DNA of 64,000 bases, from assembly GCF_000235425.2 (NCBI RefSeq), contig NZ_KI912266.1:7184720-7248719 (forward strand), given 5' to 3'. The notes under the pieces were generated by a model that saw only the letters and a program-made list of their open reading frames with translations, did not search any database and had not been told where the DNA came from. Shown piece by piece: positions 23,763 to 32,296 of this stretch. Every line of letters begins with the position of its first letter. The stretch's first letter is position 1. The DNA is from Pseudofrankia saprophytica (GTDB lineage: Bacteria > Actinomycetota > Actinomycetes > Frankiales > Frankiaceae). A program made the translations under genes and the position numbers.

Positions 23763-24887
23763 ATGTCCGAGAAGAGACTGCCGCTGTCCGGCGTCACGGT
23801 GCTGGACCTCACCCGGCTGCCGCCCGGTGGTTTCTGCACCGTGCTGTTGGCCGACCTGGGCGCCGACGTCATTCGGGTGGAATCTCCAAAGGGCCGGCCG
23901 TTCGACGGCCCGATCGGGCTGAACCGTGGCAAGCGTTCCGTGGCCGTCGATCTTCGGCACCCCCGTGGGCTCGAGGTACTGCGGCACCTGGCCGCGCACG
24001 CCGACGTTCTCGTCGAGAACGAACGGCCCGGCGCCATGGACGAGCGCGGGTTCGGCTACTCCCACGCCTCCAAGGAGCTGCCCGCGCTGGTCTGGTGCTC
24101 GATATCCGGATACGGCCAGGACGGGCCTTATGCGGACTGGTCCGGGCACGATCTGTCTTTCGCGGCGCATTCCGGCCTGCTGACCGCGCTGAACCCTGGC
24201 CTGCCGTGGCACCCGCAGCTGATCCTGCCCATCCCGGTGGGCGCGCTCATGGCCGTCGTCGGCATCCTCGCCGCCCTGCGCGAGCGGGACCAGACCGGCT
24301 CGGGAAGCCAGCTCGACATCAGCCTGTCGGAGTCGGCGACCTGGCTGCTCTCCTCCGCCGACGGAACGTTCGAGGCGGGCGGCCGCGGCGTGCCCATCGG
24401 CCCCGACCGTCGGCTCTACGAGTGCGCGGGCGGCAGCTGGGTCGCCGTGACCGCGGCCGAGCCGCGCACCTGGGCGGCGCTCGTCGAAGGACTCGGCCTG
24501 CCGGACCTGGTCGGCACGTTGCACCGGTGGGACGACTGGGACGCCGTGACCGAACGGCTCGCCGCCGTCCTGCGGACCCGCCCCGCCGACGACTGGGTCG
24601 CCGAGCTGGGGCCGCGCGGCGCCAGCGTCGTCCGCGTCAACCGCGGCCCGGACCTGGCGGCGGACCCGCACGCGGCGGCGCGCGGCACGCTGCGGCAGGT
24701 TGGCGACCTGCTCGTTCCCCGCTCCCCCATCCGGATCCGCGACACGGAGGGCACACGGCCGGCCGCCGAGAGCTACCCGCCGCCCCCGGCCGGCGAGCAC
24801 ACCCGGGCCGTCCTCGCGGAGGCCGGGCTGGACGCCGCGCTGATCGACGAGCTCGTCGCGTGCGGCGCCGCCGGCCGCCAGCCCTGA
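23763..24887 (+). CDS. family III CoA-transferase/racemase (CaiB/AMACR-like)
   Basis: 374 residues. Features are LPLSGVTVLDLTRLPPGGFCTVLLADLGADVIRVE at the N-terminus, GKRSVAVDLRHP near 58, ENERPGAMDERGFG near 85, and SGYGQDGPYADWSGHDLSFAAHSG near 117 with the His-Asp region used by alpha-methylacyl-CoA racemases. The length and the GHDLSF motif make a racemase of 2-methylacyl-CoA at least as likely as a CoA-transferase. That would fit branched side-chain oxidation with the nearby acyl-CoA dehydrogenases. AGGAG lies 5 bases before the ATG. Confidence 0.88.
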   Translation: MSEKRLPLSGVTVLDLTRLPPGGFCTVLLADLGADVIRVESPKGRPFDGPIGLNRGKRSVAVDLRHPRGLEVLRHLAAHADVLVENERPGAMDERGFGYSHASKELPALVWCSISGYGQDGPYADWSGHDLSFAAHSGLLTALNPGLPWHPQLILPIPVGALMAVVGILAALRERDQTGSGSQLDISLSESATWLLSSADGTFEAGGRGVPIGPDRRLYECAGGSWVAVTAAEPRTWAALVEGLGLPDLVGTLHRWDDWDAVTERLAAVLRTRPADDWVAELGPRGASVVRVNRGPDLAADPHAAARGTLRQVGDLLVPRSPIRIRDTEGTRPAAESYPPPPAGEHTRAVLAEAGLDAALIDELVACGAAGRQP

Positions 24888-25013
24888 CCTTCCCCGGCGC
24901 GACCTCGGTCGTCAACCCAGCCCTGTACGCCCCCATGTTCGTCTTCGAGGTGACCACCGGCCTGTGGCTGCTGATCCGAGGCGTCCGGGGAACCGCGTTC
25001 CCAGACGGTTGGG

Positions 25014-25820
25014 CTAACGGTTGGGCTGGTCGAGGACCCTCTCACCGAAGACGTCCTTGGTCATCTCGTCAATCATCAGGATCCTGGCGCGCCGTCCATC
25101 GCCCGCCGCGTCGACTGTCTGGCCCTGATTGTGGACGGGGCCGTGCGGAAGGCGTGTCACTCCGGCGTCGGCCACATCGTGCGGGGTCGCCCAGTCGGTC
25201 GGCTCCGGCAGTCCCTTTTCCGCCAGCAGAGCCCGGAAGGCCGGTGTATCGGTCTTGCCGAGCACCAGGTTGAGCACATCGACGTTGTAGGGGCGCAGCT
25301 CGGCCCACAGGGACTCACCGAAACACAGTTCGAAGGCCTTGCTCCCCGCGTAGGCCGCCATGAAACTGCCGCCGCCGTAGGCCGCGCCGGAATTGACCAG
25401 CAGCAGTCCGCCGCGCCGACGCGCTCGCATGCGTCCGCCGAAATGGTGACACAACCGCATCATCGTCAGCACGTTGATGCGCATCAGGTTCAGCCAGGGC
25501 TCGACGTCGGTGTCGAGGAAGTGCGCTCCGTTGGGGTCGGCGCCGGCGTTGGCGACGTACAGCCCGATCTCGCGGTCGCCCACTGCTTCAACGACCTGCT
25601 GGGCGCCGTCTTCGGCTGCCAGGTCCACCGACGCCGCGACGCATTCGACGCCCGTTTCGGCGCGGATCGACCTGGCCAGGTCCGTCAACGGCCCCAACCG
25701 GCGCGCGAGCAGGACGGAAGGTATCCCCTCGGCGGCGATGCGCCGGGCGAATGCCTGCCCGGTCCCCTCGGAGGCGCCGGTGATTACTGCCCACGGTCCA
25801 TATCTTTCCGCGAATGTCAC
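25014..25820 (-). CDS. short-chain dehydrogenase/reductase (DltE/YqjQ-like)
   Basis: 268 residues. The Rossmann motif is TGASEGTG near residue 15, ANAG near 87, Ser in LLVNSGAAYG and YAGSK. The RYGPWAVITGASEGTGQAFAR opening and FELCFGESLWAELRPYNVDVL region match the COG0300/DltE group of SDRs. GTG 25820 is chosen because AGAGGA lies 6 bases upstream and the protein starts just before the first strand; the 20-codon longer frame is not needed. It heads a minus-strand block but is separated from the aldo/keto reductase by short tandem repeats. Substrate unknown. Confidence 0.88.
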   Translation of the reverse strand: MTFAERYGPWAVITGASEGTGQAFARRIAAEGIPSVLLARRLGPLTDLARSIRAETGVECVAASVDLAAEDGAQQVVEAVGDREIGLYVANAGADPNGAHFLDTDVEPWLNLMRINVLTMMRLCHHFGGRMRARRRGGLLLVNSGAAYGGGSFMAAYAGSKAFELCFGESLWAELRPYNVDVLNLVLGKTDTPAFRALLAEKGLPEPTDWATPHDVADAGVTRLPHGPVHNQGQTVDAAGDGRRARILMIDEMTKDVFGERVLDQPNR

Positions 25821-25933
25821 GAGGTTCCTCTTCTTCGGTCCGCGGCCCCCAGGCCGCCAGTACTCGCGCTCACCGACCACGCCGCACGGCGTCGCCCACC
25901 ACCTGAGACCTCTGCGTGTGATCCTCGATCACG

Positions 25934-25970
25934 AAGGCTCAGGAAGGCTCAGGAAGGCTCAGGAAGGCTA
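25934..25970 (+). repeat. 10-bp tandem repeat at the aldo/keto reductase stop
   Basis: AAGGCTCAGG occurs three times in a row and is followed by a partial unit that contains the stop codon of the aldo/keto reductase gene. Probably slippage; no function is evident. Confidence 0.8.
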
Positions 25971-26960
25971 GGCCTCCCGGGCGACGATCGCGTCGACGGC
26001 CGCGACCTCGTCCGGGGTGAGCTGCCATCCGGCGGCGGAGGCGTTGGCGATGATCTGTTCGGGCTTCGTGACACCGACCAGGACCGACGCGACGGTCGGC
26101 TGGGAGGCGACCCACGAGATCGCGAGCTCGAGCAGCGAACGCCCTCGTTCCTCGGCGAAGGCGGTCAGCTGCTCGACGGTGGCGAGCCGCTCGTCGGACA
26201 GCGGCGGGCGCCGCGCCATGATCCCCTGGCGGAGCATGGTGCTGACCATCGCGTCGGCGCCGAGCCGTGCGTCGGGCGGCGGTGGTACACCCCGGCGGTA
26301 CTTGCCAGTGAGGAGTCCGCTGGCGAGGGGGAAGTAGGCAAGCACGGCCAGGTCATGGCGGGCCACCGCGTCGAGCACGTCCTGCTGGGGTCGCTCCAGC
26401 ACGCTGTACTGCACCTGGCAGGACCGGTACGGCGAGAACGACGACCGAGCCGCGGTCTCGGCGGCGTCGTCCAGCATTTCACCAGTGAAGTTGCTGCAAC
26501 CGACCTCGCGCACCTTGCCGGCGCGCACCAGCCGGTCGAGCGCCTCGAGGATCTCCTCGATGGGCGTATCGGGGTCGGGCTGGTGCTGCTGGTAGAGGTC
26601 GATCCGGTCCGTTCCGAGGCGTCGCAGGCTGGCCTCGACGGCGGCCACGATGCGCGCCGCGCCCCGCTGATCCGGATCGGCCTCGCTCTGGTTGAGGAAC
26701 TTCGTGGCGATGATCGCCTCGTCCCGGCGCTGGCCGAGCGCCGCGCCGATCAGCTCCTCGGAGTGCCCCTCGCCCAAGAAGGACGTGATGCTGTATTCCT
26801 CGGCGGTGTCGAAGAGGTTGATACCCGCGTCGAGGGCGGCGTGCACGATCCGATCGACCTCGTGTTTGTCGCAGCCAGCGCCGAAGAAGTCCGTACCGAA
26901 GTTGTTACCGCCGAGACCGACGACGGATACCTCCAGGCTGCCGATACGCCGACGATTCAC
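25968..26960 (-). CDS. aldo/keto reductase
   Basis: 330 residues of the AKR superfamily, close to the YajO/tas-like group. The catalytic set is visible: Asp and Tyr in INLFDTAEEYS near residue 50, Lys in IATKFLNQ near 83 and His in LYQQHQPDPDTP near 120. The NADPH-binding end is present (SVLVGVTKPEQIIANASA). It reduces aldehydes or ketones. GTG 26960 overlaps the epimerase stop (GTGA), so the two genes are coupled; the upstream Arg-rich extension in the open frame is spurious. With the epimerase and the alcohol dehydrogenase it may process one hydroxy-carbonyl intermediate. Confidence 0.9.
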   Translation of the reverse strand: MNRRRIGSLEVSVVGLGGNNFGTDFFGAGCDKHEVDRIVHAALDAGINLFDTAEEYSITSFLGEGHSEELIGAALGQRRDEAIIATKFLNQSEADPDQRGAARIVAAVEASLRRLGTDRIDLYQQHQPDPDTPIEEILEALDRLVRAGKVREVGCSNFTGEMLDDAAETAARSSFSPYRSCQVQYSVLERPQQDVLDAVARHDLAVLAYFPLASGLLTGKYRRGVPPPPDARLGADAMVSTMLRQGIMARRPPLSDERLATVEQLTAFAEERGRSLLELAISWVASQPTVASVLVGVTKPEQIIANASAAGWQLTPDEVAAVDAIVAREA

Positions 26961-27775
26961 TGGACGTCCAGCTGGGCGAGGAGCTTCCGGGCGGCGTCGA
27001 CGCATGCGCCGAGCCTTTCGTGCGGACCTACGCCGGCGTCGGCCCGCGAGCGGAGCGGCACCTCGAGTCCGATCACAAGCTGACGCGGCAGCGCGTCGAG
27101 TATGTCGAGCAGTGGTAGGTCGCCGGTGCCCGGCACCATCCGCTCGAAACACGCCTCTTCCATGTAGTTGGGAATGGTGGGCACAAGCGGGGCGTCACTG
27201 AGCTGGATGTACCCGATCAGGTCGGGATCGATCGCGGCGACCTCGGCCGGGCTGGAACCGGACCGCACGAGGTGCATCGTGTCGATGAGGAGCCGGAAGT
27301 CCGGCCTGCCCACTGCCCGCACGGCGTCGAGCGCGGTCGGGAGGTCTGCGATCGTGAGACCGGGCGCGAACTCCAGCGACGTCTCCATCCCAGCCTCGGC
27401 GGCCAGCTCGGCAAGTACGCCGAACTGGTCGACGCTGCGGTTGAGGTCCGGGTCGAAGGTGACGGTGTTGACCCGCTGGGCACCGAGCTCGGCCATGATG
27501 GCGACGTCGCCCGCGAGATCGCGCATGTTCATGCCGGGTTGGAGTACGAATCCGTCGCCGAGCGACACCGTCACGCCCCGGTCGCGCAGGGCGGCGACCG
27601 TCTCGCGCCGCAGGGCTGCATCGTCTCGGAGTGAGTAGGACGGGTAGCCGTACGGATTCGGTAACGCGCTCAGGGCGAGGGCGACGTACCGCAGTCCGAG
27701 GTCGGCGGCCAGGCCGACGTATTCAACCGGCGGAAGTCCCATCACGCTTAGCGGCTCGATCGACAGTCGTTCCAT
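26957..27775 (-). CDS. sugar-phosphate isomerase/epimerase-type TIM-barrel protein
   Basis: 272 residues of the AP-endonuclease-2 family. Motifs: SLEFAPG (Glu) near residue 135, LLIDTMHLVRSG (Asp, His) near 170, YIQLSDAP near 195, PGTGDLPL near 220 and IGLEVPL near 240. The metal ligands of the family can thus be placed. It is the second member of this family in the window (see 14652-15413). ATG 27775 is chosen because GGGAG lies 5 bases upstream. It is coupled to the aldo/keto reductase. The gap to the alcohol dehydrogenase upstream is about 230 bases without a recognised gene. Confidence 0.88.
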   Translation of the reverse strand: MERLSIEPLSVMGLPPVEYVGLAADLGLRYVALALSALPNPYGYPSYSLRDDAALRRETVAALRDRGVTVSLGDGFVLQPGMNMRDLAGDVAIMAELGAQRVNTVTFDPDLNRSVDQFGVLAELAAEAGMETSLEFAPGLTIADLPTALDAVRAVGRPDFRLLIDTMHLVRSGSSPAEVAAIDPDLIGYIQLSDAPLVPTIPNYMEEACFERMVPGTGDLPLLDILDALPRQLVIGLEVPLRSRADAGVGPHERLGACVDAARKLLAQLDVQ

Positions 27776-28001
27776 CGTGCTCCCTCTCATAATCCACGGT
27801 CCTTGGGCCACGCCACGCCGCGACCGTGAGGCTGGCCGTGGTGCCCATCAGGTCGGCCATGGTCGCCCTGCGACGTTGCCGCCGGAGTCCGTCCGGTGCC
27901 TGGTGATTTCGGCGGTGCGGGCCTGGCGTAGCCGACGGTTGTCGGTGTCCATCAGGCAGCGGTAGCGGGCCTCGTGCCGCGTGGCCCCTCGACGCCGCAC
28001 A

Positions 28002-29039
28002 TCACGCGACCTCTAGTGAGACGCGCACGGCGTCCTTGCCTTCAACCCTCCTGTCAGCGAGCGCCAAAGCTTCCTCGAACTGCTCCAGGGGAAAGGACTC
28101 GCCCGCCAGTTCCACGGTGGGGACCTTGCCTTCATTGATCATCGAGCACGCGAAGCTCAGGTCGACGCCGCCACCTGGCAGCACGGTGAGGTTCCGCAGC
28201 GGGATCTGGTTGATGTCGAAGCCGTCCAGCGGGCGGTCCTTCATCCCGGCGGCCACCACCTTCCCGCCGGGTCGCACCAACTCGAAGGCCGTGATGAACG
28301 ATCCGGGATGGCCGGAGGCGACGTCGAGCACGACGTCCGCCATCCTGCCGCCGGTCGCCTCAGCGACACGGGTCACCGGATCCTCGTCCTGAAGGTCGAT
28401 AGCATGGTCCGCTCCGACGCGGAGTGCGGTGTCGAGGCGCAACCGGTCACGTGACAGACCGACGGCGATGATCGTGCCCACGCCCTGTGCTCGGGCGGCA
28501 ACGATGGCGGCGAGGCCCATGTGGCCCGGACCCAGGACGACCAGTGACTCCCCGGGTTGCGCGGGGCGTACGAAGGTCGCCGAGTTGGACAGGCACTCAT
28601 AGACGGTGAGCTGGGTCGCAGGTAGGTCATCGCGGAGCTTCTGCACCTCGGAGCCCGGCACGATCTCCATGTAGTCGGCGTAGCCGCCGAACTGCCCGGA
28701 AGCCTCATCGATCGGGAAGTCGAACCCGTAGACGCGCGATCTCCCGTCGGCCGTCCTGACGTAGGAGCGGACACCCACCCGGTCCCCCTCCCGCACGCCG
28801 AACTCCGCGGCCGCGTCGGGAGAGATCTGCTCGATCCGGCCGACGATCTCGTGGCCCGGAACCGTGGGGAACACTCCCCCAGACGGCACCGGCGCATGAC
28901 CCCTGAACTGGTCGACGTCGCTGTGACAGATCCCGACCGCTTCGACCCGAAGCACGGCGCAGCCGGGCCGGAGCTTGGGCTTCGGGACCTCGCGGAGCTC
29001 CCAGGTCTCATCACCGTTGAACACGATCGCGCGTGGCAA
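28002..29039 (-). CDS. medium-chain alcohol dehydrogenase lacking the structural zinc lobe
   Basis: 345 residues. Catalytic zinc residues are visible as GICHSDVDQF (Cys) near residue 35 and VPGHEIVG (His) near 60. The Rossmann motif is VLGPGHMG near 167. The usual four-Cys structural zinc loop is absent: the region about 85-110 reads VGVRSYVRTADGRSRVYGFDF. Members oxidise secondary or primary alcohols with NAD(P). TTG 29039 is chosen because GGAGG lies 5 bases before it and the protein then starts at the expected strand; the 24-codon longer frame crosses the promoter. It is divergent from a TetR gene that probably controls it. Confidence 0.88.
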   Translation of the reverse strand: MPRAIVFNGDETWELREVPKPKLRPGCAVLRVEAVGICHSDVDQFRGHAPVPSGGVFPTVPGHEIVGRIEQISPDAAAEFGVREGDRVGVRSYVRTADGRSRVYGFDFPIDEASGQFGGYADYMEIVPGSEVQKLRDDLPATQLTVYECLSNSATFVRPAQPGESLVVLGPGHMGLAAIVAARAQGVGTIIAVGLSRDRLRLDTALRVGADHAIDLQDEDPVTRVAEATGGRMADVVLDVASGHPGSFITAFELVRPGGKVVAAGMKDRPLDGFDINQIPLRNLTVLPGGGVDLSFACSMINEGKVPTVELAGESFPLEQFEEALALADRRVEGKDAVRVSLEVA

Positions 29040-29124
29040 CCGGGCCTCCAGAAGTTGACTAGCCAGAGTTACCTGGCGGGTGCCCGACAAGTTAGCACTT
29101 CTCTGGCGCATGCCAGGGATTTGC

Positions 29125-29130
29125 TATCGT
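29125..29130 (+). promoter_or_regulatory. -10 hexamer for a leaderless TetR transcript
   Basis: TATCGT preceded by TGC (extended -10) ends 7 bases before the GTG at 29138. A CTGGC-GCAT-GCCAG imperfect hairpin just upstream (about 29102-29117) may be an operator. Confidence 0.45.
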
Positions 29131-29137
29131 CCTGACA

Positions 29138-29857
29138 GTGGTTGGACATCCGGAGCGGCGAACGCAGGTCGAGCGCCGTGCCGCGTCCGAAGCGGCGTTG
29201 CTGCGAGCCGCGGCCGAGCTGATCGCGGAACGTGGGTTCGAGCGGACGTCATTGCGCGGCATCGGCGCCCGCGCCGGGACGAGCCGAGAGATGCCCGCCT
29301 ACCACTTCGGGTCGAAAGAGGCCTTGATCACCCGGCTGGCCGAACGCGCCCACGAGCGCACGATCGAGGCAAGCGCCGAGGCTCTCACGCGCGCCGGCCG
29401 GCGAGCCGAGGAGCTCTCCGCCCTCGAGGCGCTTCGCGTGATGATCGAGACCTACCTCGAGGTCTTCATCGCCGCCGACGCACCCGAGGAACGCGCGGTG
29501 GTCGTGATGTGGGGCGCGACGTTCCCGTCCGACTCCCCGCTGCCCGCCGCCGTACAGGCGGACCGGCAGACACATCGCGACCTTGCCGAGACCATCCGAG
29601 CCGGCCAGCAGGACGGGTCGATCCGCGCCGACGCCGACGCGGACGCCGCCGCCGTGCTCGTCATGGGGATGGCCCGGGGCATCGCGGCCCTCTCCCTCGC
29701 GCATCCCGACGCCGCCGACCCGGCCAAGGTCCAGGGCCTTTGCGGTGCGGCCATCACCGCCTTGCTCCAGGGCCCGAGCCCCACGGCGCCGGACAGCCCA
29801 GAAACGGCGGCCCGCTCGTCAGGTCAGCCGCTGGAGCTGAGGAAGAGCGTCGGGTAG
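29138..29857 (+). CDS. TetR family transcriptional regulator
   Basis: 239 residues. The helix-turn-helix is at about residues 17-62 (ALLRAAAELIAERGFERTSL, then GIGARAGTSREMPAYHFGSKEAL). The C-terminal domain resembles the TetR_C_6-like group (EERAVVVMWGATFPSD). The last 39 bases overlap the 3' end of the convergent double CoA-transferase gene, so the tail of each protein uses the opposite strand of the other. It is divergent from the alcohol dehydrogenase gene, which is the likely target. Leaderless GTG start. Confidence 0.9.
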   Translation: MVGHPERRTQVERRAASEAALLRAAAELIAERGFERTSLRGIGARAGTSREMPAYHFGSKEALITRLAERAHERTIEASAEALTRAGRRAEELSALEALRVMIETYLEVFIAADAPEERAVVVMWGATFPSDSPLPAAVQADRQTHRDLAETIRAGQQDGSIRADADADAAAVLVMGMARGIAALSLAHPDAADPAKVQGLCGAAITALLQGPSPTAPDSPETAARSSGQPLELRKSVG

Positions 29858-32296
29858 ACAGACCACGTTCTCGCTCGCGAGCGTCCGCATCTCCGGCTCG
29901 GAGACCCCCAGCTCGGTGAGGATCTCCACGGCCTGGGAGCCGACGGCGCCGGGGCTCGCGCCGACCCGCGGCGGCGTCTCCGACAGCCACCGGCCGATGC
30001 CCGGCCGGGCCACGTCCCTGCCGTCCACGCCCCGCTCGAAGTAGACGACACCGCGCCGGTGCAGGTAGTCGACCGCCTCGTCGATGGCGACCGCCGGCTG
30101 GGCCGCGATGCCGGCCTTCTCCAGCGCCGCGACCCAGTGCTCGGCCGGTTCGGCGGCGAACCGCGCGGCGAGCAGCCCGGCCAGGGCGCCACCCGGGGAA
30201 TGCCAGTCGGCCGTCGCCTCGCCGGGCTCGATCTCCACCGTGGCCAGGAGTGTCGGGAGATCCGCCTCGTGCGCGACGAGGAAGAACCACCGGTCCGAGG
30301 CCGAGTAGAAGCGGTAGAGGGCGTTGTCGCCGTACTCGTTGCGCGCCGCGTCAGGCCGGCCGCCGGCCGTGGCGTCGGGACCGGCACCGAGTACCTCGGC
30401 GCGCCCGCCGTCCCGCGGTGCCTGCGCCTCCGCGGTCAGATAGACGGCCTGGTGGAGCGTCGAGCCCTGGACGAGCGAGGCACCGACCTTCTGGCCTCCG
30501 CCGCCGCGAAGCCGCGCGTAGAGGGCTACGGCCGTGGCGTAGGCGCCGAGGATGCCGGTGTCGGCGTCGTTGATCGGCGTTGGCTGGTACAGGGTCCAGC
30601 CGAAGCGCGACCCGTACCGCCAGCTCATGCCCGTCGCCGCGTTGCACTGGTTCTCGTAGCCCCGGCGGTGCGCCCACGGGCCGGTGAGGCCGTAGGCGGT
30701 GATGGAGCAGTAGACGATCTGGGGATTGAGCGCGCTGGCCCGCTCGTAGTCGATGCCGTACCGGGCCTGCGACTTCGGGGTGAAGTTGGTGACCAGCAGG
30801 TCGGCCGCCTGGATCAGGTCCCCCGCGAGCTTGCCGCCGGCAGCGCTCTTCGAGTCGAGCAGGATGGTGCGCTTGCCGCGGTGGAGCTGGCCGACGATGC
30901 CGTCGGTGACGGCCGGGACCGGGTTGCCGACCTTGATGACGTCGGCACCGAAGTCGGCAAGCAGCCGGGCGGCGGTCGGGCCGGCCACGGCCTGGCTGAC
31001 GTCGATGGCCTTGTAGCCCTCCAGCGGCAGGTCCAACGGGCTCGCCGTCTCCCCCGAGAGGGCGGGCACACCGGACGCCGCCGACCCGGCGGCCAGCAAC
31101 TCGGCGAGGATCGCGTCGCGGTCCTGGTCGGGCAGGTGCCGCGGCCGTGGCGCCGGCGCCGCGGGCAGGTCGAAGCCCCGGCCGGGCAGGACGACCGGGC
31201 CGGCCAGCGGGTCGTCGAGGGTCACCACGGCGCCGGACCGGGAGGCGTGCTCGGTGGCGACCCACTCCGCCGGGGAGCGGACCATCGAGACCGGCATCTC
31301 CGCGCTGGTCGCGACCTCGTCCCACCACGCCGCCGGGTGCGAGCGGACCAGGTCGGCGAACATCGCCATGATCCGGTCCCGCTTCTCCATCGAGAAGGTC
31401 CGGGCCGCGACGTCGATCAGGCCCTCTCGCTCCCAGTCCCCTGCCACCCCGGCCGCCACGAGCAGCGGGATGACGAACTTCGAGTAGGGCGACAGGTCGA
31501 CGATGCCGCCGTCCGCGCACGCGTAGGTGAGGTCGCGCAGCATGTGGTTGTCGCCCATGAGCGGGTTCTCGTACACCCGCATCCCGAGCATGGTGCTGTA
31601 GGCCTCGGCGTACGCCTCAGCGAGCGGGATCTCGATCCGCTGGGCGCGCCCGGTGCGCTCGCGGGCGATCAGCGCCATGACGACGGACACCGCGCCCATC
31701 AGGCCGCCGAAGTTGGAGGCGGTGGTGATCGGCGTGAAGAGCGGCGCCGCCGGATCCTCGACCTTCGCCCTCTTGCGGCCAGAGGGGTCCCAGTGCTCCC
31801 TGAGCGGCCGGTACCCGGCGACGGCGGCGTGCAGAACGCCTTCCCAGGCGGCCACGCCCGCCTTCTCGTCGTCGGACGCGAAGCCCGGCAGCGAGCAGTA
31901 GATGAGCCGCTCGTTCAGGTCCGCCGCGGCCGCGGGACCGAGGCCGAGGCGGTCCATGACGCCGGGCCGGAAGTTCTCGACCACGACGTCGGCACGCGCG
32001 ACGAGGTCGCGCGCCGTGGCCCGGTCGGTCTCGCCGCGCAGGTCCAGCGTGATGCGCCGCTTGCTCCGGTTGAGGAAGGCGTCCGCCGGCCCGAGCGACC
32101 GGGCGGCCCGGGGAGAGTCGACGTGCACGACGTCGGCGCCCGCCTCGGCCAGCAGCAGGGCGGTCAGCGGCCCCGCGATCTGGTGGCCGAAGTCCACCAC
32201 CCGGACCCCGGCCAGCCCTACGCCGGCCTCGCCCACGCCGGCACCGAGGCTGGCACTGGCACTGGCACTGGCCTCGCCCGGGCTAGTTGACCGCAC
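29819..32296 (-). CDS. tandem double family III CoA-transferase
   Basis: 825 residues, twice the family length. Domain 1 (about 25-410) carries RVVDFGHQIAGPLTALLLAEAGADVVHVD, RSKRRITLDL and ENFRPGVMDRLGLG. Domain 2 (about 435-825) carries YKAIDVSQAVAGPTAARLLADFGADVIKV, GKRTILLDSKS and NFTPKSQARYGI. The N-terminus is a low-complexity Ser-Ala stretch encoded by TGGCAC repeats (32251-32273). Family III enzymes are normally interlocked dimers, so the fusion may hold two unlike halves together. The GTG start overlaps the CoA-ligase stop by 14 bases; the stop end overlaps the convergent TetR gene by 39 bases. Confidence 0.88.
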   Translation of the reverse strand: MRSTSPGEASASASASLGAGVGEAGVGLAGVRVVDFGHQIAGPLTALLLAEAGADVVHVDSPRAARSLGPADAFLNRSKRRITLDLRGETDRATARDLVARADVVVENFRPGVMDRLGLGPAAAADLNERLIYCSLPGFASDDEKAGVAAWEGVLHAAVAGYRPLREHWDPSGRKRAKVEDPAAPLFTPITTASNFGGLMGAVSVVMALIARERTGRAQRIEIPLAEAYAEAYSTMLGMRVYENPLMGDNHMLRDLTYACADGGIVDLSPYSKFVIPLLVAAGVAGDWEREGLIDVAARTFSMEKRDRIMAMFADLVRSHPAAWWDEVATSAEMPVSMVRSPAEWVATEHASRSGAVVTLDDPLAGPVVLPGRGFDLPAAPAPRPRHLPDQDRDAILAELLAAGSAASGVPALSGETASPLDLPLEGYKAIDVSQAVAGPTAARLLADFGADVIKVGNPVPAVTDGIVGQLHRGKRTILLDSKSAAGGKLAGDLIQAADLLVTNFTPKSQARYGIDYERASALNPQIVYCSITAYGLTGPWAHRRGYENQCNAATGMSWRYGSRFGWTLYQPTPINDADTGILGAYATAVALYARLRGGGGQKVGASLVQGSTLHQAVYLTAEAQAPRDGGRAEVLGAGPDATAGGRPDAARNEYGDNALYRFYSASDRWFFLVAHEADLPTLLATVEIEPGEATADWHSPGGALAGLLAARFAAEPAEHWVAALEKAGIAAQPAVAIDEAVDYLHRRGVVYFERGVDGRDVARPGIGRWLSETPPRVGASPGAVGSQAVEILTELGVSEPEMRTLASENVVCLPDALPQLQRLT

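Noticed and set aside
27851-28000. Short minus-strand frame after the alcohol dehydrogenase stop (reads HEARYRCLMDTDNRRLRQ)
   Set aside because: About 50 codons, GTG start without a ribosome site and no family match; possibly a gene remnant but not supportable.
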